Below, piece by piece: positions 1-11,243 of a stretch of 64,000 bases of DNA. The notes beneath the pieces are model-generated. The model did not search any database. It worked only from the letters and a program-made list of their open reading frames with translations, and was not told where the DNA came from. The first letter of the stretch is position 1, and each line of letters begins with the position of its first letter. A program made the position numbers and the translations under genes. Source of the stretch: Henckelia pumila (Eukaryota > Streptophyta > Magnoliopsida > Lamiales > Gesneriaceae); contig NC_133121.1 of assembly GCF_033568475.1 (NCBI RefSeq), forward strand, positions 8,370,001 to 8,434,000. Direction: 5' to 3'.

Positions 1-600
1 ATTTTATTAATTTTGATGATGTAAAAAATTGTCCAAAATTGTACAACTTCAACTCATTTCGTCTATTTTATTTTTTATATATCAAAACCCAAAAAAAGCC
101 AAATCGAACTAGAATAATTCAACGCGGTCGCTAATATTATGAGTATTTTTATATTGTTGTTAATTTCATTATAATTGTTATTTTTAATTTTAATACGTTC
201 TACTAAACTTACTTAAATCGTCGTCGTCGTTTTTTAATAATAGGAGTATTATGATTAATTTTTTTGCTTATTATTGACATTATTATTTTAGAAAGATTAA
301 TTATCTTTTTAAAAGCAGTTTCATATTCCCATATGAAATGCTTTTGTTTTATCTTTATAAATCTTTGCATTTTGACCAACAATGAAACCTTTTCACCTTG
401 ACATAAAAAGATTTAGCTATTTATAATAAAATCATATATATTATTTAGACGATCTCAAGGTCATTTTTCTGAGATAAATCTCTTATATAAATTATACTAA
501 AAGTATTACTTATTATTATAAATGAGTTAATCGCCCACAAATGACATTTTACAATCTCCATTAACAGCAGGGGCCAAAATGTCCATTTTCGAAACTTGGG
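1..600. other. AT-rich intergenic DNA
   Basis: No gene is supported here. The sequence is strongly AT-rich with short homopolymer runs. The stretch around 450-510 weakly resembles the dispersed repeat seen near 9.12, 28.7 and 43.5 kb. The short open frames lack homology or splice context. Confidence 0.6.
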
Positions 601-601
601 T

Positions 602-700
602 GGCCCAACTGATATTTTAAAAAACCAGAGGCCCAATTGAATATTACCACGGTTTCACAGACTTCACTACAGATTCCCAAAACATCTGGAAAAACCCTAA
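602..700 (+). promoter_or_regulatory. Site II and telo-box motifs upstream of the PPR gene
   Basis: Two GGCCCA motifs (602-607 and 630-635, which read TGGGCC on the other strand) are followed by AAACCCTAA at 692-700, about 100 bp before the start codon. Site II plus telo-box is a known plant promoter arrangement for genes of ribosome and organelle biogenesis. The motifs are directly visible; their function is inferred. Confidence 0.5.
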
Positions 701-797
701 TAACAAGAAATCAAAATTCGAAAAACATTTCATCAGCCATCGCTCTTCTGAATCGGAAGAGCCCCAGTAGAATCGAAAATTTTTGGAAATTTGTAGC

Positions 798-2759
798 ATG
801 AGGAATCAATGGCTCCGACTGCTTCTTCTCCGATGCCAGACTCAATATCCGCCTCACATTTATAGACATTCTCAGGTAAAACCCTCCAATTCATCACTTC
901 TCCCATCGCCTGCACCTTTCTCGAATCTGAATCCCTTCACCGTGTGTCGGTATTTTACATCATCCCCCGAGCTTGCTGTTGAGCCGCCGAAACCTCCCTC
1001 CGACCAGACTTTTGTGTTGGCTGATATTTTTGCTAAGCCTGATAAGTCTGCTGAAGAAATTAAGCAGGATTTGGATTCTAATAATGTTATTTTTACGCAT
1101 GATTTGGTTTTGAGCGCTCTACGGAGTGACCACACGACCCCTGATGTCGCGAGAAGGCTTTTCGATTGGGTTTTGGAGAGTAATAGTGAGAAACTGAGCT
1201 CAAAGACATACAATTTAATGTTGAGGATTTTGGGTTCTAATGGGTTTGTGAAGGAATCTTGGGATATGATTAGTCAAATGAAAAAGAAAGGCTACGGTGT
1301 GTCGAAAGGCACATTTTTAAGAATTTCTGACAGGTTCGAGGCAGATGGATTGAACGATGATGTTGAGAAATTGAAGGATTTGTATGCTTCTGGTTCGGCA
1401 AGCATTAAAATTAAAGATCCTGGAAATGACAATACTGTACACAAGTTTTGTTCCCGGGTTTCTCAGATAATAAAGGGAGAAGTGTGGGACAACGATGTGG
1501 AAAAACAGTTGCAGGAGTTGGATGTAGAGTTCTCTAGCGAACTGGTTACGATGGTGTTGCAGAATCGTGAGTTAGAGCTCAATAAAGTTTTGATTTTCTT
1601 CAGGTGGGTCGAAGAGAGTGGGTTGTTTAAGCATGATCAAAGTACATATAATGCGATGGCTAGAGTGTTGTGTAGAGAGGATTACATTGAGAAGTTTTGG
1701 AAGGTTGTGTATGAAATGAGAGGTGCGGGTTGTGAAATGGAGAGGGAAACTTATTTTATGGTATTGGAGCGGTTTGTGAGGTTGAAAATGATGAAGGATG
1801 CCGTAGACTTGTATGAGTTTTCTGTGACTGGTGGGAATAAACCTTCAGTCCAGGATTGCATTTTCCTTTTGAAGAAAATAGTGGTTAGCAAGGAATTAGA
1901 TATGAATTTGTTTTTGAAAGTTGTGAGGATTTTTAATGAAAGTGGGAATCTCTTCACTGATGCTAACCTAAATTCCATATTAAAGTCTTTAATTAGTGTT
2001 GGGAGATTGACAGAGTGGAAAGAAATATTGGAAGCAATGGAGAAGGGTGGTTATCTACCTAGTGTTTCTTCCCAATGTCAGATTGCCTTCAAGCTTGGTA
2101 AGGGTGGGAAAAGTAGGGAATCACGGGAATTTATGGATAAATTGGCAGAGGCAGAGGGTGATACGGATGACAGTCGTTGGGTTTCTTTACTTAAAGGATA
2201 CTGCTTGGCTCGCGATTTGGATGAAGCAACTCATACCTTACGTAAAATGGTCGAGCAACAGGGGGCCTCTTCTGGTTCTGAGCATGGCTTACAATTGTTG
2301 GTGGGTACATATTGTCGAAAGAACAGGCCGTTAAGTGCATACAAGTTGGTTTTAGAGATGATTAATGACAAAGGGTTAACTCCTCGGCATACAACATACA
2401 AAGAATTGACGAGCACACTGTTACTCAAAAAGCGTTTCAAAGAGGCACTGGATGTGATGGGTATGATGAAGAATCATGGGTACCCACCTTTTTTGGATTC
2501 CTTTGTTGCATATCTCTCAAGGATTGGCAATGTTGAAGAAGCTGTCTCGTTTTCACAAGCCCTGACTTCAAAGAGATCTCCATCAGAATCTGTGTATCTT
2601 CGTCTATTTAAAGCATATTTAAAAGCTGGACGACAAAATGAAGCTCAGGATTTCCTTGCTAAATGCCCGAGTGACATACGGAATCATGCAGATGTTTTGA
2701 GTTTGTTTTGTACCATGAAATCTAGAGATAAAGCCCGGAATTTCGCCAGAGTCCTTTAG
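798..2759 (+). CDS. P-class pentatricopeptide repeat protein, probably mitochondrial
   Basis: An intronless frame of 653 codons. The first ATG is at 798; the open frame extends a few codons upstream but without an ATG. The N-terminus (about 70 residues) is rich in Arg, Ser, Leu and Pro with few acidic residues, as in an organelle transit peptide. The rest is helical with degenerate about 35-residue PPR units, for example around residues 135-170 and 280-330, and in the C-terminal half. No E or DYW extension is present, so it is P-class and likely an organellar RNA-binding protein for processing, stability or translation. The overall pattern recalls Arabidopsis At3g02490 and its paralogue At5g15980, a recollection that fits the synteny of this window. 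The RNA target cannot be told from the sequence. Confidence 0.88.
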   Translation: MRNQWLRLLLLRCQTQYPPHIYRHSQVKPSNSSLLPSPAPFSNLNPFTVCRYFTSSPELAVEPPKPPSDQTFVLADIFAKPDKSAEEIKQDLDSNNVIFTHDLVLSALRSDHTTPDVARRLFDWVLESNSEKLSSKTYNLMLRILGSNGFVKESWDMISQMKKKGYGVSKGTFLRISDRFEADGLNDDVEKLKDLYASGSASIKIKDPGNDNTVHKFCSRVSQIIKGEVWDNDVEKQLQELDVEFSSELVTMVLQNRELELNKVLIFFRWVEESGLFKHDQSTYNAMARVLCREDYIEKFWKVVYEMRGAGCEMERETYFMVLERFVRLKMMKDAVDLYEFSVTGGNKPSVQDCIFLLKKIVVSKELDMNLFLKVVRIFNESGNLFTDANLNSILKSLISVGRLTEWKEILEAMEKGGYLPSVSSQCQIAFKLGKGGKSRESREFMDKLAEAEGDTDDSRWVSLLKGYCLARDLDEATHTLRKMVEQQGASSGSEHGLQLLVGTYCRKNRPLSAYKLVLEMINDKGLTPRHTTYKELTSTLLLKKRFKEALDVMGMMKNHGYPPFLDSFVAYLSRIGNVEEAVSFSQALTSKRSPSESVYLRLFKAYLKAGRQNEAQDFLAKCPSDIRNHADVLSLFCTMKSRDKARNFARVL

Positions 2760-3043
2760 GACTCAAAAGATGTCTTACATGTTGTTTCTTGTAGCACTAT
2801 GTGATGGGGTATTTCCTCGATATGTTTTCGATTCCGTCTCCTCACATTCCAATTTATTAAATTTTGTGGTGGTTTTGAAGCATGCTTAGATCTTGACAGA
2901 ACAAATTCGGGAACAACACTATATTTTTAAATATAACAAGTGCACTTACATTCAAGTAGATAAATGTGATTATGATTATCGAATGGTAAAAGTTATGATT
3001 TCCTTCTGGTCAGTGTTTTTGCGGCAAAAGTGTCGTTAAGTAT

Positions 3044-3255
3044 GAATAATGCTAGAGGTACAACCAATATATCGTACAACGATATTTACAATAATTATGT
3101 CGTGATATTTTGCTATTATCTCGTGAGATTTTGATAGGATATCGTGAGATTTTGCATTCAATGTATGGTGAGATTTGATAAATTAAATTTTGTATTGATT
3201 TTTTTGTGGTGTAAAAATTGTTGTACAAATTTGATTGTACATGTGACATTACTCC
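3044..3255. mobile_element. Mutator-type MITE, copy 1
   Basis: A 212-bp element whose ends share the inverted motif RRTAATG...GTACAA. It is flanked by TTAAGTAT at 3036-3043 and 3257-3264 (9 bp if one mismatch is allowed). An inverted copy lies at 17260-17470. Internal sequence carries several ATCTCACGA-type units. The 9-10 bp target duplications at both copies point to a Mutator-like family. Confidence 0.75.
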
Positions 3256-3744
3256 ATTAAGTATAGTTGTATTACTTTTGTCAAAAAGTGAACTCGGTTC
3301 TGATGTGATCACAGCTTAGCGCATCATAAAAGAGATGCAAGTCTTCCACTGTATTCTTTTTCGAATTCAAAGTTAGCAGAATTCTCGGTATGTTTCAAAC
3401 AAATTCAGCAAGATCGCAGCTTCCTCGATTTGTCGAACCACAATCGGCACCACCAAGAAGCTTTTATTTTGTGCAAAACAAAGTAAAAATGGTTGAATAT
3501 CGCATGATTCCCTAGTTTAAAACAAAAATGCTTACGACGAATCAATTTAGCAATAGTAAAAAATCAATCCAAACCATACGGGAAACTCCAAGAAACTCTG
3601 AGACCTAGTACTTGAATTATTTCAATAATGGTTGAAACAATCTTTGATTTGGTTGGCCAAAGAAATCAAAGGGATCCCAGCAGAGTGAAGATGCTAAAAT
3701 CCGTAAATTTTTACGGATAGAATCAATGCAAACGCTAATCTCTG
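3256..3744. other. Intergenic DNA
   Basis: I see no gene, RNA or clear repeat here, only AT-rich sequence without convincing coding content. Confidence 0.5.
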
Positions 3745-4160
3745 TGCACTAATGACTGTAAATGTTGAGATATCATGCAGATTTTGCTGAAGAACTGGAA
3801 CTCAAAATCGCCTTCTCGTCCTCTGGCGCAACACAAACTCGGCATCACCGATGGCAAAAACAACCTCCCTATTGTTGTTCCATATTTCCTTCTTTGTCAG
3901 CACTACCGATAGCAGATTCTTCAATACAGATTTTGCAGTATCCTTCACAGGGTTCTCATTTTCTTCCATTTGATAGAGAAAGGTATCGTATTCCATTCGA
4001 AGTTAGCGCCTTTGAATGTGATGAATCTGCAAGTGTCTTCTTGCCCTCGATCTGTTTGTGCAAATTACGCTCAGGATGTAAATATCTTTTCATTTTACCT
4101 GCAGTCAAAGGGATGGATTTGTAAATTTCGTGCATTGATATTTTCTCCGTCATAACCATT
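3745..4160 (-). other. Unrecognised, possibly decayed coding remnant
   Basis: Base composition is less AT-rich than the flanks. Several overlapping short open frames exist on both strands; the minus-strand ones (for example 3802-3996, 64 codons, lysine- and glutamate-rich) look most protein-like, but shift between frames and match no family I know. It may be a remnant of a host gene or a non-coding transcript. Its neighbour at 4262-4485 is a clear gene fragment, so a decayed duplication is plausible. Confidence is low. Confidence 0.2.
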
Positions 4161-4261
4161 CCGTACTGTTCACCAAATCACTAGCTATGAAGTCAATTTT
4201 AACAACAGAAATCACATTTACTTGGTTTTTTCATGATGTGCATTTAGGTGTTAGCCTCTTC

Positions 4262-4485
4262 TGGCCCTGCTGATATTTTAAGAATGTTCAAATAGAGGAG
4301 TCCTAGACCTTGCACAATTGGTCCATGCCCCATATCCATATGATATTATCCGGAGCACACAAGTTTTGTAATAACTTGTTTAATTCAAATATACATTAGA
4401 TGCTCCCATTTCGACCATGGCAATAAAATTCTTGAAGACATGTTCGAACAGGACATAGTGTTTTGAAAATGAGGTGACTTTCATG
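4262..4485 (+). pseudogene. Decayed fragment of the MEF13-type PPR gene
   Basis: The plus strand aligns over about 220 bp with the 5' part of the intact PPR gene (roughly 11395-11600). Shared blocks include TTTAAGAATGTTCAAA-like sequence near 4278, GTCCATGCCC near 4321, and a long match from about 4365 covering the first PPR unit. Read in that frame, residues FVITCLIQIYIRCS match FVTNCLIQMYIRCS of the intact protein. Stops interrupt the frame (for example TAG near 4301 and TGA near 4463) and similarity ends by about 4485. It is about two-thirds identical by eye, so the duplication is old. Without a start, a full repeat array or a C-terminus it cannot be functional. Confidence 0.72.
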
Positions 4486-4801
4486 TGATTTTTTTTTTTT
4501 CCCTTAACGTTTTGTTTGTTCATATTCTTATGTTTGTGCAAGTCCTGTAAATGTGTTAATTCACCTGGAAACACTAATGTTTAAATTGGTAGAAATGGCA
4601 GGGCTGGCACCCAGAAACTTAATTATGATAATATATCAAGATTTCGATGAAATACAACTCTCTTTTCATAGTGAACAACAAAGTCTAACAAGCCTTTAAA
4701 AAAAAAGAAAAGAAAAACCAGAATCACAGCCTCCTTTCCAAGAAAATTCAGGGAACCTGAGAACAGGAAATAGTTCATAATACTTGAAGATTTTTATTTT
4801 T

Positions 4802-5308
4802 TCATTTGCAGAGAATATCTTGAAATTCTCTAATCATACTGGGGTAAGGACTATTGAGCTGCATATTAGCAATCATCTGACGAAGCTCGGAAGTTTCTTC
4901 TTTCAGTTGCTCATTCTCATGAACTACTCGTTCATGATCCTCCGTCATGTGGTTCAACTTGTCAACGAGTTGATTATTCTCATTCCGTAGCCAAATGACT
5001 TGGGACCAGAGCTCATCCAAGTGCTTCTGCTTCCTCATACGTGATCTTCTTGCAGATTCTCGGTTAGAAATCTTTCTTCTCTGCTTCCTCTCATCTATGA
5101 TGCTAAAGTGTTGCTCATCTGCTTCATCAGAAGTGGTATTGTTGCTCAAACATGTTATTTGAGGATTAAATTCATGGACATTTGGATTAATGTGTAGTTG
5201 AAATAAAGGGTCTGAAAATCTATTACTAGCCATACCAAAATGGGTAGGGAATGCAATTAAATTTGAAGGAAATATATGGCGGAGCTCGTTATCTTCACCC
5301 GGTTGCAT
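4802..5308 (-). CDS. Group S bZIP transcription factor (bZIP3/42/43-like)
   Basis: A single-exon gene of 168 codons, the usual size and intronless form of small group S bZIPs. The basic region at about residues 78-98 has the diagnostic N-x7-R spacing (NRESARRSR). It is followed by a leucine zipper with heptad positions L, L, N/L, L through about residue 140 (HLDELWSQV, LRNENNQL, LNHM, NEQL, LRQM). The N-terminus starts MQPGE, contains FPTH, and the C-terminus is short, as in bZIP42/43-type proteins. It should bind ACGT-core sites as a dimer in the nucleus. From synteny I favour the Arabidopsis bZIP3 (At5g15830) relative. The S1-type conserved sucrose-control upstream ORF was not seen in the roughly 100-bp leader. 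The start at 5308 is the first in-frame ATG. Confidence 0.92.
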   Translation of the reverse strand: MQPGEDNELRHIFPSNLIAFPTHFGMASNRFSDPLFQLHINPNVHEFNPQITCLSNNTTSDEADEQHFSIIDERKQRRKISNRESARRSRMRKQKHLDELWSQVIWLRNENNQLVDKLNHMTEDHERVVHENEQLKEETSELRQMIANMQLNSPYPSMIREFQDILCK

Positions 5309-5407
5309 TTCTCTAATAATACTAATTTACCTGTAAGTATTATGATAATTTGAAACGCAAGTGAGAAGTATTGGTTTTAGAAGGTGGAGGAACTTGTGGA
5401 GTGTGGT

Positions 5408-5416
5408 AATTTATAG
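5408..5416 (-). promoter_or_regulatory. TATA box of the bZIP gene
   Basis: CTATAAATT on the minus strand, about 100 bp upstream of the bZIP start codon, in an A/C-rich leader. Position and sequence fit a plant core promoter with a leader of about 70 nt. Confidence 0.6.
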
Positions 5417-8400
5417 TGTGGAAAAAGGTTTTGTTGGCCCCATTCTATCAATTTAGTGTACAGTAGAGTTCTATAAGACCATAGGATATGATGGCATTTA
5501 AAACTATGCTTAGTGTTCTTACATATCTTTCCTACAATGCATTAATATAAGATGATGGACTAGTCCATACATTGTGTTCTCCATGTATATAATTCTTTCG
5601 TGCATGCATGATTACCATCGATGTTATTAGATACTAGAGAAGAAAGAACAGAGAAGGGGGTATGGGGCGGGGGACTTATTTCAAAGTTTGATGCTCGGGG
5701 AAGATGTGAAAGTTAGATTTTTCAAGTTAAAATTGTTATTCTTTCCATATACAGGGAAGACTGTCCTGTTCATATCGAGGTGTTTCTAGTTTTTACTTAA
5801 TTTTGATATATTGGTTGACTTATGGATAATCTTCAAGATTTATTTTAAATAAATGCTTACATCAGTGAAACAAGATTTTATCATGGGGCGTGCTATGATT
5901 GAATTGGAGAATAATATGGAAAGTGGATTGGAAAGTCAATATAAAAGTGGTGTTAATACAAGGTTGGCCAAAGTAAAATTATACTACAATATATTGGTTT
6001 TAGCGAGATGGATGTTTAATGACGCAAAAGAATGAAAGGAAACCATGTAAGAAGTTGGGGGTGGAAATAGTCTTCTGAAAGTGGCTATTTTAAGTGAAAA
6101 ATTGGTGACTCGATTTCTCAGCCACTTTCGTGGACTAAATTCGAACAAAAAATTTGTACTCCTATTTTAATCATATTTCAATATTGGGATTCAAATAATT
6201 TGTCAAATATAGAAGGGGATATCTTACTTGCACATTAGGCTGACAATTGAGTTTGGGGTACCCCCAGATCACCATGTATGTCTCACAAAAATTTGGTGGG
6301 ACTTAATATAACCGTGAGCTAGCTCGAGCTCGAGCTCGAGTTTGAATATTTAGTTCGGTTAAATATGAGTTATTTAGGCTTCTGTAGGGTCATCTCATTT
6401 GAAGCTCAAATCTATCCATTTTTTTTTATTTCAGTGAATGCTGGAAGTAAATATACCAACCTTTTCGGCATCCAAGAATGAAATCATGTTCATATGATCA
6501 AATGAAAGACTTGTATTTTGAGACTAATTAGTGATAAATTAAATTATCATTGTCCAATAATTATCGTATGAAACTTATGTGTAATTTTTTATTTCTTTGT
6601 AAATTTTATGTACAAATAGCGGAACTACTTATTTATAATTTTGCATACGGGGATTGCGCATGTTCTTATTTGGGCAGCCTAAGCTCAATCCAAAACTTGA
6701 AATAATTTCATGAGCCGAGTAGGAGCGGCATATATGTGAGCTTTATTGAGCTAAGCTTGTGTGCACTCTTGCACATTTTTCCTATGCATTTTGAAAAATC
6801 TTCTACGGTTTGTGGTGAGTATTCGTTGGTGTTGAGTGCATGAAATTGTACTTTGAAAAATGCATCTTCCACTAAGAAGAAGGGGTGGAATGGAGGCAAA
6901 TGCTTTCTCCTGCATATTGGTTCAAAGTTGAGTGGCCTAAACGTTCAACTATATCATTAGACAAATGTTGACTCCTCTTTCTTTTCTTGTCTGAATTTGT
7001 TGGTTCTGTGCTTTATTTATCCTTTTTTTCTGATGATCATCTACTTTTTCCCCCATGTATGTCTTTTACCATAATGGGGATTGAAAGATTGAAGATGATT
7101 AATGTAGTTGAATACAAGACATCACCATTTCTTTTGCCTGCTTGTATTAGTTACCTTTACGAGTTCTATTCCCACCTACCGTAGTTTCAAAAACTGTCAT
7201 TTTGGTTCACCTCGCTATTTGTACATAAAATTTATGAAGAACCGTAGAGAAACGAGCAGAGGCCGGAGATCAATATCGTTTTCAACGTTCTGATTCTAGC
7301 CGTTGAATGTGTTTACTTGGCTCATATAGTTTTAGCATTTCTATCACTTTGGCTCATGCTTTTGCAAGATATGAAATGACCATGTGAATATGAGATGCAT
7401 TCTCTTACCATATACTTTAAGCATAATATTTTTTTCCGAGTGGTGAGAGGGTTCGTAGTTTGTTATAATTAGGTTTCGAAACTCAATACATCAAGCCTTG
7501 ATGGACTATAAGTCACCTGGTCATATATCATGATATTGACTATTGTAAAAGGTACTTTAATAAAGATGTATGTACAACTTTTGCTGATCGATAAACAGAG
7601 CCAGAAGCCTAAACCAACGGTGGGGGTATTGTACGAACGGAAACTGGATTTAACACTTACTTTGTCCCGACTCAGTATTGTGTGAATCGATAAGATCATG
7701 GGCATAAAACAAGTATACTGCATACTCCTAGCGCGAGTTTCTTCCGACAGACGGTAATAATGCAAGAATCAATACCACCAAGCAATCTAGGATGCGAGTT
7801 CTCGTTATCTTAGAGTCTTAGACGTGCCACGCGATGCCTTCCTAAACCACTTCAACGCACTGCTCAACGTAGATGTAGGGAATTCGATACCAAACCAAAA
7901 TACGAATTTGATACAAAAGATGTTGATTACCCACCGGCATTCACATGGTGGATGATCAAAAGGTGTTTGGTTACTTAAAGCCGATAATGACCAATGTTTT
8001 TTTTTAGTAAAATTGGTGCTAACAGAACATTTTGGAGATACCTATGTTTCTTGCTTTTGTTTGCGGAAAAGTATATCCATTCAAGTAATCATTTGGATCT
8101 ATGGAACTTTTTCTTTGTTAGGATTCGTTTGTTCAATTGAAGTTTGATTGATGTGATTAAATTAATGTGTAAAATTTGTTTTGGTGCATGAAATTATATA
8201 TTAGTTAATAGTTATCTAATATTGCCTATGCATAAGCTCAAATATATAAAGTCACAAAAATTGTCCATCAATATTTCATAGAACATTTATTTTTATTTTT
8301 ATGAATTAACAATTATAATTATGATGATGAAATTTGAAAGGTGTGGATCAAGCCAAAATATGCACCCTATTTTAAGGACACCGTCAATCTTGTGCTGCCT

Positions 8401-9608
8401 TGTCTGTTTCTCTGCAAAGCCTTTTTTTTTCATCAAAAAAAAAAAACGAAATAGAAATCATCTCAATGTAATGATCACAAATTTATCTTACTAGCAATTA
8501 CTTTCTTGACATGATAAGAATAGAATCATTCCGCACTCATGGAATAAATAAAAATATATATCTTCGGAAACTGATTAATTTGTAATGTTTTGGTTTAATT
8601 TTATTTCGAATAAGAAAAAAAATAACTAAATTTTGGTAAAGTTTTTTTAACATGCTAATAATGTCATTTTCCAAACTTTGATATATTTATTTTTTTCACA
8701 AATCTTATTATTAATTTTATAATTTAATTAAAAATATTTAAAAAACAAAAAAAAAAACTAAAAACAAATCATGATTGTGCGAGCGCACGTAACATGTGCT
8801 CCGAGACATCCTATTGTTTAAATTGATTTTCTGAGAAAGAAAGTGTTAGTTTTAAGCACTCAAAATAATTAAAGTTGTGCCATCTTTATTTTTTGTTTTC
8901 TAATATATATATATTTATTTTCATGGATAGGTCGATGCTATCGTTCATATGCTAAATCCGACAATCAATCTTTTTATGCAATTAATTTGGTGATTATGTT
9001 TTACAAAATCGCATAAAATTTAACAATATAAAAACTTACAAATGATGAATATGCGTAGCATATTATATAAGTGAAAATATATTAATTAAGAATACGAAAT
9101 TCATCACATAAAATATCACAAATACATATGTGAGAAGATTTCACGGATGAATTTTATGAGACAAATATTCTAATTGGGCTATTCATAAAAATATTATTTT
9201 TTATTTCAATATTCTAAAAGTCACATAAACGATCACCAATTGCCCTAGTTTTTAGAAAATCGAGAGCTCTGGTGGTGCTGAAAAAATCGATTGCTTACGC
9301 GATCTTAGCGTCGCCTAGGCAGGTAACAAAGTTTCACGGCGGTTTGATTTAAAAAAAAAACGGTTGAAATAATTTATCATGTTTGTTGAATATATGCTTA
9401 CAAAAAATTTATGCACATCCATGAGCATAGATGAAAAAATATTAATGAGAATGTTGAACACATTTATATATATATTTTACATATTTTATAATTAATTAAT
9501 ATTTTTTTTAAAAAAAAATGCCTAGGCCGTCGTCTAGAAGCTCGTTTACGCACCTAGATGCTAGGTGGTGGGTAACTGTCCGACCATCACTTTTTTAGAA
9601 TGTAGAAA
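5417..9608. other. Gene-poor intergenic tract
   Basis: No gene is supported over about 4.2 kb. Open frames are short, without splice context or family resemblance. Visible items: a short run of CTCGAG palindromic units at 6316-6343, like the core of the hAT MITE at 16487; a dispersed-repeat copy near 9120-9220; and a possible MITE at about 9230-9590 with GCCTAGGC-type cores near both ends. Nothing else stands out. Confidence 0.5.
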
Positions 9609-9955
9609 TTATCTTATCTGATTTCGCGTTCTTTTTGTCATATTATTTATCACCTATTAATTATTTATTTTATATCAATTAAATAATTGATTATTTATCT
9701 TATATCAATCAAATAATTTAATTTAAATTATTAAATTACCTCTTATAAATAATATTATTCATATTTTATTTGTTGTTAAAATGATAAAATGATAATTTAT
9801 CATTTTTATATAAAATTTAATCAATCAAATCAAATCAAATATAATATAATTTACAATCAAATCAAAATTTTTTATTAACTATCATTTCTTATTTATTTTA
9901 TATTTTATTATATTATTTATCTCATCACTCAAAGCAAAGCAAACTATATCTTAAA
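9609..9955. repeat. AT-rich direct repeat, copy A
   Basis: About 345 bp, recurring in the same orientation at 10015-10353. Both share TCATATTATTTATC near the start, CTTATAAATAATAT in the middle, and TATATAAAATTTAATCAATC two-thirds through. They diverge by perhaps a quarter. Either a tandem segmental duplication or two related AT-rich MITEs inserted side by side. Confidence 0.65.
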
Positions 9956-10014
9956 CTTTAATAAATAGATTATTTAGACACCGTTCTGTTCACCATATTA
10001 CTAATATACGTATA

Positions 10015-10353
10015 ACTCATCTCATCTCATCCCACGTTCTTCTCATCATATTATTTATCCATATATTAACTATTTATTTTACCTCAATCAAATCATTAAT
10101 TATTTATCTCACATCAATCAAATAATTGAACTCAAATTACTATATTACCCCTTATAAATAATATAATTTTTATTTTATTTATTATTAAAAGGACAAAATA
10201 GTCATTTAATATTTTTATATAAAATTTAATCAATCAAATCAAATCAACCATAACCTATCAATCAAATTCAATATTATTTTAACTATCATTTTTTATTTAT
10301 TTTTTATAACATTATATCACCTATCCATATATTACATATATCATATCTCAAAC
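10015..10353. repeat. AT-rich direct repeat, copy B
   Basis: Second copy of the unit at 9609-9955, starting with a CATCTCATCTCATC run and ending near CATATCTCAAACC. The 60-bp spacer (9956-10014) is not obviously repeated. Confidence 0.65.
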
Positions 10354-11243
10354 CGGTGCTGTATAATTATAATATATGCTTGAACAGCTTGATCTTGAAA
10401 ATAACTGGTGGGAACATAAAAAAATAAAAGTTCTTTAGTTTCAAATTCTTGCATTGATCTATTCCTTGGAACGAAGAACTACGAATGAATATGTTTCAGC
10501 AAGCAAAAATCAGGTTCATATGAAATTGGGTTGGACGCTTAAACAAGTTGGTAACAGACTTTGGCTTCAATCACAAGGTTATTCTCGTTTTCCTACTTCG
10601 ATTTATTATTTTGAAAAATCGATTCTGTTTTGGTTTTAATCTCATAATCTTAGTGACGCTTCTTCTCAAGTATGTGTTTGAAAATTTGGGGAATACTCAA
10701 GTGTTATCTTGCAATCAATCTGTTTGTGAAAATGACGCATCTTATTCTCCCGTTACTGGCTTCTGCTTACCCTCTATCAGGAGTTCACATGTGCATGCAT
10801 GTGTTTTTATAGAGTTGTGAATCTGTGATTCACTATTTAAAAGGTTCCGCTATTGCTATGCCATGGTAGCAATTTTGCAGTATGCTCGTAGAACCGGAAT
10901 CGATTTAGCATAGGTTTTCCATGTTCCTGTCTTAATGCTGGTTGTTCCTGAAATATGAATACTGCGTTAATGAAAATGATACTGTAATTAAAACAATCAA
11001 TGAACAAACTAGATATTTGATTAGAGACAACATAGGCTGCTTGCTCTTTTATTTTTGCAGTCTGTGCTCACTTCTCGACCATTTTTGCTCTTAGACACAG
11101 CGGCACTTGTACCATGGGAACTGTAAATATAAGAAGCTCAAGAAAATAGTGCCAGTTTACAAAAGCATTGTACCTACAAGTAGTTGATGTTGATCAGTTC
11201 ATCTGGAAGCTATTACACTCACCAAACATGAGTTCAAAAACCC
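10354..11243. other. Upstream region of the MEF13-type gene
   Basis: Short open frames at 10454-10820 have no family resemblance. The region is likely promoter and 5' leader of the gene starting at 11244; I could not place a TATA box with confidence. Confidence 0.4.

Noticed and set aside
3044-3255. Regularly spaced ATCTCACGA units as a CRISPR-like array
   Set aside because: Units are few, irregular and of mixed orientation, and belong to a MITE in a plant genome.
3762-4124. 120-codon plus-strand frame as a gene
   Set aside because: No family resemblance, no convincing start context or splice sites, and competing open frames on the other strand; kept only as an unrecognised segment.
7469-7765. 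98-codon minus-strand frame as a gene
   Set aside because: No recognisable domain, no splice context and no neighbouring exons; treated as chance.
9626-10353. The paired AT-rich units as LTRs of a small retroelement
   Set aside because: Only about 60 bp separate them, with no primer-binding site, polypurine tract or TG...CA ends.
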